Positions 34,729 to 47,079 of a stretch of DNA of 64,000 nucleotides are shown here, piece by piece. The DNA comes from Bemisia tabaci (lineage: Eukaryota > Arthropoda > Insecta > Hemiptera > Aleyrodidae), in assembly GCF_918797505.1 (NCBI RefSeq), contig NC_092800.1, forward strand, positions 4,774,001 through 4,838,000. The letters are read 5' to 3'. Position 1 is the first letter of the stretch, and the number at the start of each line of letters is the position of its first letter. The notes beneath the pieces were generated by a model. It was given only the letters and a program-made list of their open reading frames with translations, made no database searches and had not been told where the DNA came from. The translations under genes and the position numbers were made by a program.

Positions 34729-34830
34729 ACGACAACGAAACAACTATCTCCAACATCTGACCATGTTTACGGCAAAACTGCATAAGCAGGCAACTTTTTT
34801 TGCGGCGTTGCAGATTTTCTGTAGTATTTT
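34729..34830. repeat. 102-bp direct repeat, right copy
   Basis: See 34089-34190. Differences are single-base (for example CCAACATCTGACCATG versus CCGATATCTGACCCTG). Confidence 0.88.
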
Positions 34831-36110
34831 GATTTTCTGACAAACCACTAACCATGACAGACAATAAGTTCAGTCATTTCATGTTTTCGTGCGGTTTTGA
34901 GAGCAGACCTTCTTTTCTCGTCGGATTTTTAACCCATAAAAGGTCCTAAACGAGAATCCAAATTTGCTCCTTCACAAATTATGGACTCCTTCCCTCTGCC
35001 GAAATCCCTCAAAATTGAAGAAAAGGCAGAAAATTGACTTTGGCCGATAACTCGGAAACCATTTATGTTGCAGTTATTCGTGAGATCCTCACGTGAAAAG
35101 AGGAAAAATTGCGTCTTTTTAAAATCCGACTCGAAATTTTATAGATTGAACGAGTTCGTTTAAGAGAAGAACGGTCTGGATTGATACTCCATATTGTTTG
35201 GCTAGTTCAGCTTCATGGCAACAGTGTGCCAGTCTATGTGATCGACATAAATTAACAAATTCTGCCATGCAACATGACAACATAACCGGTGAAATGCCTT
35301 TCAGAATATTTCGCCAAAATTACATGATGTAATTTGCTGTTTTCTCTACCTCCCGTTGTCAAGTTTGTCTACTAAGTCGATACAATTAAAGATCGTCAAG
35401 ACGTCAACACTGATTACTTAGGGGCACAAGACGCAAGGAAATGAAGAGCGTGCACTAGAAGAAAGTCTCTTGGACCCAGAGTCCAGACTCTTAAAATATT
35501 TGACAAGAAAACATACTGTTGGTTCAATCAGATTTTCGCTTCGATCAAAATGAAATCCGCCTAAATTAAGAAGCTTAGCTCTCGTTTTATGTTAAGATCC
35601 GATTGAATAAAAAGTATTTTTTCTTGTCAATTTTTTAAAGAATCTGGATTCTGGATCCAAGAGACTTTTTTTCCTGAGGTAGAAAATCTCTACTCTCTGC
35701 AATGAAACTGTTCATAAGTTATGAATTAAAGTATGACTCTACATGTCTCTTCAAAATTTCACAGGAAAAATGATCAGACAACAGAAATACCGGAAAACTT
35801 CTGGGCAAGATATAAGTGATTTCAATTAACATTGATTGAATGGAAAAACTACAAATGACGACATTTGTATAATCCAACTTCCATGACCAGCGTTAAGAAT
35901 ACTTGTTATTATCTCGTTCATGAGTTGATTTCCGAGCTTTCATCTGTATCGTTATATATGTAAAATTTTGAAGAGCAAACGTGTGACGGTTTTTTTCTAG
36001 TTCGGACCTTGGTTCATAGTCTAAAACCAAGAAGCTGCAACAATAAGATACTTAGGACTGGGACTGATTCATCCAACACGAAAAATGATTCTTGACAGGG
36101 TCTCTCTGCA
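34831..36110. other. No gene; MITE B copy at 35453-35679
   Basis: The MITE runs from CACTAGAAGAAAGTCTCTTG to GAGACTTTTTTTCCTGAGG, with the usual internal palindromic blocks, diverged. The rest is AT-rich. Confidence 0.6.
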
Positions 36111-36690
36111 GAATTTCTCCTGCGGGCTAATTGTTGAAATTGATAGACAAAGCTATAGACAATGAATACATAAAGAGTATGAAGCGGTCCCATTGGTTGA
36201 AACGGGTGATTTTTATGGACTAAGGTAGAAGATGATGGACTAACAATAAGGTCTCTCATGAGTTGCCATTAGTTAGTCATACTTACCTCCTTTGTCTATT
36301 GCAACCTTCTGCAGCCTGATTTTTGAAATTTTGTGGTTGTCGGATGGACATAGATGACATAGGTTAAAAGGCGGAGCGTGATTGGTCGGCTATGTCTCAT
36401 CGCTGCTTTATCGTGCCCTTGTCAGGTGGAATAGACGACATACTGTCGGAAACTTATGAGGTGCCTTTAACTTGTTGAGAATTCCACCCGACATATAGTC
36501 ACGATAAAGCAGCGATAAGACATAGCCGACCAATCACGCTCCGCCTTTTAACCTATGTCACCTATGTCTACCGGATAAACACACAATTTCAACAATCAGA
36601 CTGCTGCTTCTACCAAATAGGGTCCCATCCTTTCTGTCTTCTTTGTCTATCGCTTTGTCTACCAACTTCATCAGTCACCCCACAGGTGAC
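36111..36690. repeat. Nested inverted repeat
   Basis: Inner hairpin 36311-36606: CATAGATGACATAGGTTAAA.. pairs with TTTTAACCTATGTCACCTATG, and both arms contain the GGAGCGTGATTGGTCGGCTA block or its complement. Outer pair: ATTGATAGACAAAGCTATAG (36138) with TTTGTCTATCGCTTTGTCTA (36643). Composite foldback element. Confidence 0.75.
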
Positions 36691-36829
36691 GAGAGAGGTA
36701 CCGTTTACATTTAAACCGGTGGAAAACCACCCTTCCGTCGTAAAAAAGCGCTTAAAATGAAGTGGCGAGATTAACCCGCGAAAATCCTCACTTAGAAAGT
36801 CAAGGTCCGGCAATATTTTTCATCTACTT

Positions 36830-37645
36830 GGCATGCTCGCCGATGTTTGCGTGGCTCCGCGCCGGGGTATTTATACAGCAAGCGCGCACGGATAATCACA
36901 AGTTTTAACATCGATTATTCCCCTCCCCCGCCACCCCCTCCCAAAAGACGACGCGAGTCGGGAGGGTGAGGGGGGGGGGGGGTCGGTCGACTCAACGGGA
37001 AACAGTCTAAGCAGGGCGGCGGGATCACCCGAGTCGAAACTCGAAAGTTGCCGAGCTCCGGGGGGCGCGGGCGGGGGTAGGCGGGGGTGGTGGGGGCGTT
37101 CCTCCCCCTGACGGAGGCGCGAGAGATGAAAAACGTTGAAAAGGGAAAATTTATGGATCGCCTCTTTATCATTTCCACATCAGCTGAGCCGGTCCGCTTC
37201 ACCAAAATGTATTTCCCTCGCCCGCCCGGGCGAGGTACACCAGACTCTAACCAAGAACACGGATAAGGCGCCGGCCCAGGGTGGAAAGGGGGGCGGGGGG
37301 AGGGAGACAGTGGCAAGAGGAAAGCTCCGCGAGGTGCGAGAAGAGGAGAGCGAGAGAGGATGTGAAGGATTACGCTGAGAGGGCGATTACGATAATAATT
37401 CCTGACAAAGGCGACATCTCGCGGAGCATAATAGGAAAAAAATGATCTCGCCTTTTTTTCCCGCCCTTTCTATTAACCGAAGGCGTCAGCGCCGTGATTA
37501 AAATTCGCCTTATTTATGAAAGTTTCCGAAAATTGATGCGGCAAGTGCTTTTTTATTTATTCTTCCTTATTTATGGGGAGCCTTTCCGCCAAGTTTTTCG
37601 CTCGCGGCTGGGGTTGTATGCCTTTGCGGATTCCACCCTCTGATG
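36830..37645. promoter_or_regulatory. Large GC-rich island (candidate enhancer/boundary)
   Basis: Strongly GC-rich with G/C homopolymers (36972-36982). TTTATGG occurs at 37150 and 37570, with CGATTACGATAATAATTCC and GTGATTAAAATTCGCC. Proline- and glycine-rich frames on both strands are compositional. It lies 8 kb downstream of the Antp homeobox exon. Confidence 0.35.
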
Positions 37646-38943
37646 GACTCGGAAGTATTCTGACCTGCGCTGCAACGTTGCAGGAATGTCGTATGCGCCC
37701 TCGAAGGTTGCCGAATTTCCTCGGGTGTAGTGCAAATTTTCGGATGAATGCGGGAATACTTTTTTACCAATTTTTCAGAGAATATTCTTCGCACTTTGAT
37801 CTTAAGACTATGGAAATGTAAAAAAAAAAAAAAGAAAAAAAAACATTCAAAATTTTCTCTGACAGAAAAAGTCGCCTTTCAAAAGTTTATGCGGCGTTCA
37901 AACTTTGTTCAATTTCTCTCAATCTATGGGATTTAGTTTTAGAAAAGTGCGGAAAACAATTATCCATAATATTTGCCCATGCACTATGGCGTAAATTTCA
38001 GATAAGACGTTTTAAGGCATCGGAAGGAAACGTCCACACGCCTTCCTAATCACTAGTTATTGGAGGAAATTCAGAAACTTTCTGATTTTTCACACAAATT
38101 TTCTTCCTAACGTAATCGTGGGCCCCATTTGCAAAATTTTCACAGGAATGAAGAGAGAGAAGAAGGGTTAAAAAGAGATGGAAAAGGGGGCGGAGAGATG
38201 ATAATTGGTTGCCAAAATATTAGATCTTACGATTGGTGCAGTTTGCAAGAAGTAAATGCATTTCTTTTAATCAGTAGGGAGTACAATGTCTGCTTGTATT
38301 TTTTTTCCTATAAATTTTCGGATGGTTATCACTCTAAAATAAAATAAAAACGATAGAGGACAAGGAGCCACCTCCCTCTTGAAAGTTTTTTCAATAACCT
38401 CCTCGATTTTTGAAAGATAACTATTCGAACACTGCGGTTGTGAGATTGCATATCGAAAAATCTGAAGGCGATCGCAGTCTATGCTTTAAAAATAAAACAT
38501 GAGGTATTTGATACAGGGGGTTTCAATTCTTGGAAATTATAAAGACGAAGATAGTAAAATTATTTTAGTTAATGGTGTGTTTCTTCAAAATAGTGAATTT
38601 TAAATTTTTTCTTTCCTCTTGCCCATTAATTTTCAAGAGCTCTGTTGAGGGTAAGATACGAAAAACTATGGTTTGATGGGAAAAAATTTCACTTCTTTCC
38701 TAGTCTGCATACTGATTATACTCAGAAGTAGACTAAAAATGTGATGGATTTCAACACTATATCTCAATACATAAATGTAAAATGAATCAATTACTGTTTA
38801 AAAACAGTATTTAAACCATATTCAAGACAAACGAATACCTAAATTGTGCATGCTTCGCTATGAAAAAAGCTGAAGAGGAATGCTACTATAGAGACTACTG
38901 AAAATACTAATACACGTAAATATGGTTTTTATTTAAGACTCAC
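37646..38943. other. No gene seen
   Basis: AT-rich with an A/G-rich run at 37821-37845. Confidence 0.45.
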
Positions 38944-38987
38944 CATTTTAGCGTCCTTTTCAGCTGATCTCTGCTTGGCGAATCCAT
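38944..38987 (-). CDS. Possible alternative first coding exon (MDSPSRDQLK...)
   Basis: On the minus strand an ATG at 38987 opens 14 codons, MDSPSRDQLKRTLK, and then TG before a strong donor ATG|GTGAGT. It ends in the same phase as the 24.5 kb exon, so it could splice to the 13 kb exon (TG plus T gives Cys). I cannot mark the 5' limit, so the entry covers the coding part only. Chance occurrence of an ATG and a donor is possible. Confidence 0.3.
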
Positions 38988-39059
38988 TTAAGTGATGGGT
39001 ATCCTTCGTATTGTTGGAATCTTTTGATTTGCAAAATCAACTTCGAGCGATTCATTGGG

Positions 39060-39150
39060 CGAGCGAAATCGAACCGAACTATCCTGGATCGAGACAAACC
39101 AAACCGGCCGAACCCGAACCGTACCGAACTGTACCGAACCGAACAAACTC
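39060..39150. repeat. Degenerate minisatellite of CCGAAC units
   Basis: Repeated GAACCGAAC, CCGAACCCGAACC and TACCGAACTGTACCGAACC strings. They generate the Arg/Phe-rich minus frame at 38988-39179. Confidence 0.65.
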
Positions 39151-39179
39151 ATTCCGAAACAGGTTGAATTGAATCTCAC

Positions 39180-40579
39180 TAAACTAGACCAGACCGAAAT
39201 TATTTTTATTCATCAAAATTCCCGAAATTAAATGAGACCAAATTCAGAGCTCCGATCATTCTAAAGTTCACATCGTAATTTTACATATGAGACAGCCACG
39301 TTGACGTCAAAATTAATGATCTCTTGCACAATAATTATTTTAGGGAGGACACAGCATTTTTTTCTTCTGAGATCAGCTCAGCACTTGCACTCGTTAAACT
39401 TAGAAATCCATCCTTCGAACAAAAAAATAGTGAGATACCACTGAGTGTGGTATCGATTTCCAATCGTATTATCAAACCAAAACCGCACTGTGGTACGTAG
39501 AACACACGAATTTCCCGAAATTCAAGTTTCGACACATTCTCGACAGAAAATACGCACGTAAGAGTTTCGAACACAACCGCACAAATTGAGCTCCTCACAA
39601 AAATGTCCAGCCCTGGAAAATCTTCATGGCTCACTAATGTTTATCAACCTGTGAAAAAACTGGTTTTAAACATTATTTGAATCAAATGATTTTTATTTGA
39701 AAGGACAGAAGAGGAGTGCAGCGCAAAACCAAAAATTTTTTGTGGGGAATGAATGAAAGTATTGATACTAGTATATTTGCAGGCGCATATCTGTTTTCGT
39801 AACCACAATCTACTGAATTTCCTTTAGTAATTGCAGAACATTGTTAATTTAAACTAGGTCACTGTGTTAAGTGTGTTAACCTTATTCAATTATTCTGCAA
39901 ATTTCGTATATGTTTACGATAAGTTTCAACAGTAATGGTGAAGAAATTATTATTGAGAGTTAAGTGAGTAAAGACTCCTCATTATGAGCGAGGGTGTGTT
40001 ACTTTGAGAAAGTGATATTGAATAAATATTCTTCCGTTTTTCTTATTTTTTTCAGTCCAATATTCCATTTGTAGTTAAATAAAAAAAAATCACGTGACTC
40101 TATAAATTGCATGCATTTTGCAAAAACCTGATTATTTCAACTCCCATTTCTTCTCAATCATGTAAACATCGGGCAAGATTGTCTGGCTCTGGCGAGACTG
40201 ACACATCATTGAAACGTAATAAATGGTTGGAAAGAGAACTTGTAGGAATAAGAACTATGATGAAAATTTTCAATTAAAAAGTATCTGTTTTACTGATTCT
40301 ACCAAAATCCTTTTTCCAATCCATCCGTTTTATTAGACTAATTATTAATGTATTGCATTTAAAATGTTCAGTTTTTTTCAATTTATTTTTTCCAAAACCG
40401 TTCGATCAAATTTGTTTCCTATATTTAAAAATGTCCTTCCAAACTAAAAATTTAAATATTTATCATCGTCCTTTTTTAATTAATACCAGTTAGACCTGAA
40501 AAATAATTTGCATCATTGAAGAAAGCACTGAAGTATATTTCCTTGTGGAAAGTCACGGATTAGGTATACAGCCATACTA
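39180..40579. other. No gene seen
   Basis: AT-rich; frame 39335-39634 (minus) has no domain and no splice support. Confidence 0.4.
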
Positions 40580-40840
40580 GGGGGAAACGACGCGTGAGTC
40601 TTCAGACGTTGTCATATATTCTTCAATTAAAAACGAATTTACTGGGAAAATTTATATTTTTCGTCAAATTCGTTAGACAGTTTTGTTTGCGATTTAAGTC
40701 AATATATCTGAAAGTTTCATAACTTTCATAAAAATAAAAATAAAAATTTCACAAGAATTTTCATAACTTTTCTCAAAAATACATGTTTTATCCTGAAAAA
40801 TTTGGCAACTCTTGTATGACGTTCTTATTTAGCACGGCAG
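40580..40840. mobile_element. MITE family A copy (left end decayed)
   Basis: Right end TTTGGCAACTCTTGTATGACG..TTTAGCACGGCAG intact; left end weak (GAGTCTTCAGACGTTGTCAT). Confidence 0.6.
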
Positions 40841-43800
40841 TATACAAAAAACAAATTCATGTAGATAATTAGATATAAATTAGGTACTTAGCTCCTTATG
40901 GTAATTTTCCTTTGAAATTCTAAAATGAAAGCATTTCATATTTTAACTGCTATCGAAGCTATCAAAACTTCAATAAATTGACTTCTTTTGTGATACTGGT
41001 CTTGGAATTTCATTACACTGGTTGTCTATTAACGTCTACTTGATAATTTAAAGGCATAATTATTTGACTTGTAAAAAAATAGAGATAAAAGCTTTTGTGT
41101 TTCTTGATATGCTACTGGATTTGAAATATTGACAACTTTATCAATGATGCCTCTTCAACTGCTTTTCTGAACGCAAGTTTTTTGCGTCAAGGCTGAATAC
41201 TACAACTACGAGATGATTATATCTTCTAATTATATTCATATTTATATGAAAACAAAAAATTGGAATTGAACTAAAAGTTTGCATTGATATGGAGGACTTT
41301 TCAAATGAAAAGATGTCATTTGCTTTTCATTTATAGTTTTATTTCATGTGATGATTCCGTTAAAGACATATACAAATACAACTATACAATTTAGAAATAA
41401 ATAATAAATTCAATAGGGTATTGATATTTTACATAACTGAATGGGGTAAATTATTAACTAATGACGTAAATTAATTTATTTCTTATATTAATATGCATGC
41501 CTAATTTATGATCTTGTGTATAAACCGGAATTAAACTTCGTGTTATTCAGCAATTACCACAGATTTTTTATTCGTCAGTCAACTACACTGTGAGATCATA
41601 TAATTTTGACTAACTACCTGTCAATAGTCATTCCATAAATAATAAAATGTATCACACTTAAAATATATCTTGAGCGTGTTTTGTTTTTCATTTATATTTG
41701 CGCTTGAATGGACTCTTGAAAGAGGTCCCTCTTCAATGGGCATGTTTAAAAAAGTACGGAGAATGAGATTAACTGCGTGACATGAAGACTCCGTCTCAGT
41801 TCAGTTTGGCTTCTCAGCATTTTTAGAAGAATTTTCAATTTGATGACGAGAATAAAATGGACAGAATAAAATAACATAGAACAAAACACAATAAGCAGAG
41901 CCGGTTTAGCAAGTAGGCTGTATTATTTTGACCCTTGGTCCATAGCCGTGCCCATTTTTAGTGTAAATGTATTAGTATTCTTTTTTTATTTATTCATTTT
42001 TTTTTAAAATTGCATTAATTGGATCCCTCTTTTGTTTTGTCTCCGAGGTTGAATTTTGAGTAAAAAAATTCATGAGCAAATAAAAATTGAATATTTGAGG
42101 TTGGGATCTCATAATATGAAAAAAAATAGGCATCATGAAAATGATTACTTCTATTGAATAAAAATGCTGTGTTAATTGCTTTTAGAGTCAGAAGTTCACC
42201 GACTCAAATTGATGGGAAGTGAGAAAATTGAGGTGGAGAAAAAAAAAAACATTAAAAAAAGAAGTCTCACTTCCGCATTCTGCATGGTAACTTCACCCTT
42301 AAATAAATATAAATGCTATGCGAGCAATTACACTCATTTAATTTTTGGTTACGCGAGAAGATGAAAAACCGATATCTACTTGCTTGACAAACTGATATTT
42401 TAAGAAGTTTTTTGGATGGCAAAAGTGTTGGTAACGAGTTATTAAACACCAAAGCAATACTATCCTCGTTGAAAACAACGTGTTTTGATCACCTTTCTCT
42501 ATGGTAGAGATGCCGATATTTGGATTGAGATGCGAGTACTTCTGCTTGTGAAAAATTTTGATTTCGGAAGGGGAAAAAGTCTCAAGTCCAATATTTTAAT
42601 GAAATTTTCAATTTACCCTAAACTCAGTATGTAGAACCTTGTCATCTCTTGTGAACTAATCTAATAATTAGTTTTGTTCACAACAGCGAATCCACTAAAG
42701 TTGAAAGGAGTCAAAAACTGCAATAAAAAGCGGAAGTAACTCAAGGTGGAATTACTTTCATTGTGATCTCTAAAAATCAATCAATGACGCTTTTGGGTAC
42801 AATAGATCGATCACTAAGGGAAAGTATGACCGAAAATAATATTAACATTGAGGTTTCACATAGGTATCTCAACGAGATGTAACTTGCAGCTTACTTAATG
42901 ATTTTGAGTACAAAAATAAAATCAGAAGTTTTCAAGGATTCATGTGAAAATTTGCACAACACCGGCAAAAGAATGAAAAGGGCCATGAATAAAAGAAAAA
43001 GAAAAATTAATTCGATACATTCTAACCTTTCCATAAATTAATTTTCAGGAACTCTTTTCTCTTAAATCATAATTTTGCATTATTATAATAATTACAAATA
43101 AATATAATAATCAATAATCGTAATAAAACATCAATAACAACGTTACCAAATTGAGAAAGTACAAAGTCATCTATACTATCTTCATTATCAATATACATTT
43201 TGTACTTAAGAAAATATAATCTTTTCTTGAATCCCTCGTTGAAACTCAAATTTTTTTTCAAAATGCGGGTAAAAAAAAGTGCATGAATAAAATAAAAGAA
43301 TATTTTAGTGACTCATCTTGGCCAAATATTTTCTTCAGAGGGACTTCAATCTATCAAAGGACGATTTCAGTTTCGTTCTCCCTTTTTTATTCATTTTTTA
43401 CATTGTTTCTTGGTATTTCAGCTCTAAAATTGTTAAAACAATGATCAGCGTTACTAATAAATTGTGGTTATTCACTTTGTGTACTAGTTCAAAAGATGAC
43501 ATAGGAAGAAACTTGTATCCGAAGAGGAAAGAAATTAGGAGCATTAAACACAAGAAAATTAAATTAAGTAAACAACTATAATCCAAAAAAATATTCTGCA
43601 CAATTCTCTGGAAATAAACTTTCAACGTAACATTAACATCAACATAGAACCGCTTAGATTTGAGCAGAAACAAGACTATGCGTAAGTTTTTTGCCTAAAT
43701 AATCGAAACCATTAGGTACGTATAATTTTAAGTCTTCGGGTTGAAATACGTATAAAAGGTATGATAATTCAATACAAAAGCTGGATGATGTTTTCAAAGA

Positions 43801-45575
43801 TTTTTCTGGCATAATCATCTGCAGAATCAATATTATGACCGTCAAAGGAAGGGCTGCAAGTTTTGATATGCAAACTTTTGGCACTGACTCAAAAATTATT
43901 AATTTGCGATTTTTACTTGTGTTATTACCTAATATTTGGAAGTGAAGAATGAGGGAGCGCATAGTCAAACTGAAAACAAGTTGGTGAAAATAATAAGAAA
44001 ATTATTGTTTACTTGAATTTATATGTTATTGCGAACTTTGTTTAGATTAACGCTTTGATAAAAAAAAAGAATGAAAGAAGAAAACAAACAAAAGAGGGAC
44101 GAAACTTAATTGGTCACAAATACTTGTAGCTTGAATTTTGTTTTCTTTATTGCTGAGAAAAGAATCCGGAAGATGGGTAAATTTCTTCAAAGAATAAAAT
44201 TTGACAATTGAATATGTTAAAATAAGAGAAAGTAAAAAAAACTTCTAATAACCTATATTGCACTATTAAATGTACAGAAAAAAATTGAAATGAAATAAAA
44301 GAGAATCTTTAGATTTGACGATTTTGAGACATTAACAATGGCAATCATGGGAAAATATGGATGAAGTTGAAGTTTCGGTACACGCTGCAATGCATGTCAG
44401 AGGGTTTGGCTTGAAAAGCTATAAATCAATATATCAGCATTGTAAAATGATTGCATATGGTTAATTTCATTCTAAGGTCTCTAGACTAAAAAGTTTTTTC
44501 GTTTAGAGCCCAAAAAAATTGAGGGTTGAATTCGAAGAATTGTCAAACATTTTTCAAAGTTGAAAGAAAGGGACAAGGACGTTGCTCACTACATTTTCAC
44601 AATTCTTAGCCATTGTAAGGTACTTTGGACATCATTATTATACACATCATTTGCTTAAAAAAGTAATTTCTAATTTTATCGTCACACTCACTTCTCAAAC
44701 GTGACCCACGCTGACATCTAAATTGAGGAAATCAACTCAGGAATATTTATTCCTTCTATAACTCGACGGGGCATTGTGAAGATCATAGCCCAAGACTTGT
44801 AAGTAGAAAGAGTATTACTTAACTTTTTTATTTATTTTTTTATTTTTTAGAAAACTTTAAAACACACAAAACAAGAAAAAATTGATAGGTAATACAAAGA
44901 ATGTATCGGAACCAAATGTTTTAAAAAGACTATGTACAAAATGGTCTATATACTTTTTACATGACTATATATAAGATTAACTACTGACTATATTGACTTA
45001 GATCCATTTCACTGGGGTTTGATCGGAGGAAGTTTCAAAATCACGCTTTCTCATTGATTTTTACCGATTAATAAGCACGTTTTCGCCTTCAATAGGTCAA
45101 ATGCTCTGATTGAGAAAAACAGATTAGATGCACTTAAAAATCTTGTTCGTATTACTTCTTTAGACTGATAATTTCAAAAGTAATATCAAATTGGTCATCT
45201 TAGTAAGAAATTGCACGACTTCTTCGACCGAACGCTTAAAGCAGAATAAAACTTCCAAGTAATGATCCACAATTTGATGGAGATAATGAAAAAAGCGTAT
45301 GGGGCTTGAGTTTTCCAAGACGCCGTTTGCTCCTTTAAAACGACTGTGGGTATTGAATATCAGGTTTACCTACCTTTTTTTAGGATGAAATTATTTTCAT
45401 ATGTTAGCAAAAGTATATTTTGGAAACATCAGAGCTCAGTACGGTTTACCAAAATATAAAAATTTAGATTTTTTGAAGAGAAGCGATTTTGAAATCTACC
45501 ATCCGATCAATTTTTCTTTTTTCGAGAGAAAAAAAAGAAGAGGAGGTATTGAAGATTATGAAATATTTCTTATTC
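40841..45575 (-). other. AT-rich, repeat-poor tract downstream of Antp stop (likely long 3' UTR and flank)
   Basis: About 4.7 kb immediately downstream of the Antp stop codon (minus strand) contain none of the MITE or foldback families that litter the rest of the window. The tract is very AT-rich with many short A/T runs. Several AATAAA signals occur on the minus strand (read as TTTATT on plus), for example near 44747, 44828 and 44147, so the true polyadenylation site cannot be chosen by eye. Hox genes commonly carry long regulated 3' UTRs. The open frames here (for example 42176-42364 and 43067-43968, both strands) are low-complexity AT frames and I do not call them genes. Confidence 0.5.
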
Positions 45576-45881
<306 letters not shown>

Positions 45882-45936
45882 TCAGGCAACAAAATCAAGC
45901 AAAAAGTATCCATACAGTGAGAAGGGATAGTGATCA

Positions 45937-46164
45937 CACTAGAAAAAAAGTAGCTTGGTTCGAGATTCCAGACTCCTAATAACACTGACAAGAAAAAATA
46001 CACTTGATTCAATCCGAGTTTTCCTTGAATCGAAGAGCCGAGCCTCTTGATTATTTAGGTGGACTTCCTTTTGATTCAAGCGAAAAGTCCGATTGAATTA
46101 AGAGTATTTTTTCTTGTCAATGTTTTTAAGAGACTCTAAGCTCAAGCGACTTTTTTCTCCAGCG
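45937..46164. mobile_element. MITE family B copy next to the Antp homeobox exon
   Basis: CACTAGAAAAAAAGTAGC.. to ..ACTTTTTTCTCCAGCG; 108 bp upstream (in gene sense) of the Antp acceptor, inside the intron. Confidence 0.75.
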
Positions 46165-46269
46165 TAGAGTATTTTTTCTTTACAGGTGCAATTCCACAGG
46201 AAATGTGCCCCTTCATGGAAAAAAGGCACGGGGTTATTCGATGATGTGAAGATTTCCAATTATAATTTT

Positions 46270-46530
46270 GACTCACAGGCTCCGGTCGTGACACTGCAGA
46301 CTTCCTGTCAAACTTTATTTTTTTTTTTTTTTTCTATGGAGGACTAGTCAACGTAAAGTCTTAAAAACGTCCTTCATTTTTCCTCTCTGACAGAAGAATA
46401 TTCTGTATAGATTTCAAGCAACAATATTGGCTTGTTTCTTTACGAAGAAATAATTATACCAGGAGTAGAGATTTTGAAACACCACCAAGGGGTTACGTGG
46501 TTTCGCACTTTGGCCATCGATATGAATATA
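46270..46530. mobile_element. Half of the 25.5 kb-type foldback
   Basis: Shares ACACTGCAGACTTCCTGTCA, a T run, GAATATTCTGTATAG..TTTCAAG and GGTTACGTGGTTTCGCA with 25590-25800; one arm only. Confidence 0.5.
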
Positions 46531-46652
46531 ATGTCGCAACAACATTTTTCTGAGAGATAGATTTACTCAGGTACGACAATTTTCTCGAATTTTTCACGGA
46601 AGAGAAGGGGGAGTCGAATTACCCATTTTGGGCTTCCCAACAATTACGGGTA

Positions 46653-47079
46653 TTTAAGGGTGGTTTCACGATAACTGGAATAGTTTTGTCGCCGTAATGA
46701 ACAACACATTTTTCAATCATATTTTTAGTAGACATGATAATCACTCGCATTTTTCGCATTAATCCTCAAAGGGTTACGTATGACAACGCTATCCAATGAT
46801 TTATTGCTCTATTCTCAATTAATATGATGTAAATTCCGAAAATGTGCTGTCCGTTACGCGGTAAAAATTCAGCGTAACAGACACCACATTTTCGACCATG
46901 TATACATTACAATTGAAAAGTAGAGCGATAAATCTTTGAAAAGCGTTATAACACGTAACCCTGTGTAGATTAATGGAAAAAATTCGAGTGATTATCATTA
47001 CTACTAGAAATATGACCGAAAAATGTGTTGTTTGTTACGGCGACAAAACTATTCCAGTTATCGTGAAACCACCCTTAAA
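46653..47079. repeat. Foldback with about 207-bp arms and 12-bp loop
   Basis: TTTAAGGGTGGTTTCACGAT.. pairs with ..ATCGTGAAACCACCCTTAAA. The centre is GTCCGTTACGC / GCGTAACAGAC. Arms are diverged but co-linear throughout. Confidence 0.82.

Noticed and set aside
36285..36300. Strong minus-strand donor GGAG|GTAAGTATG
   Set aside because: Lies in the arm region of a repetitive foldback, with no coding frame before it.
36915..37316. Proline-rich 133-codon minus frame
   Set aside because: Compositional artefact of the GC-rich island with G/C runs.
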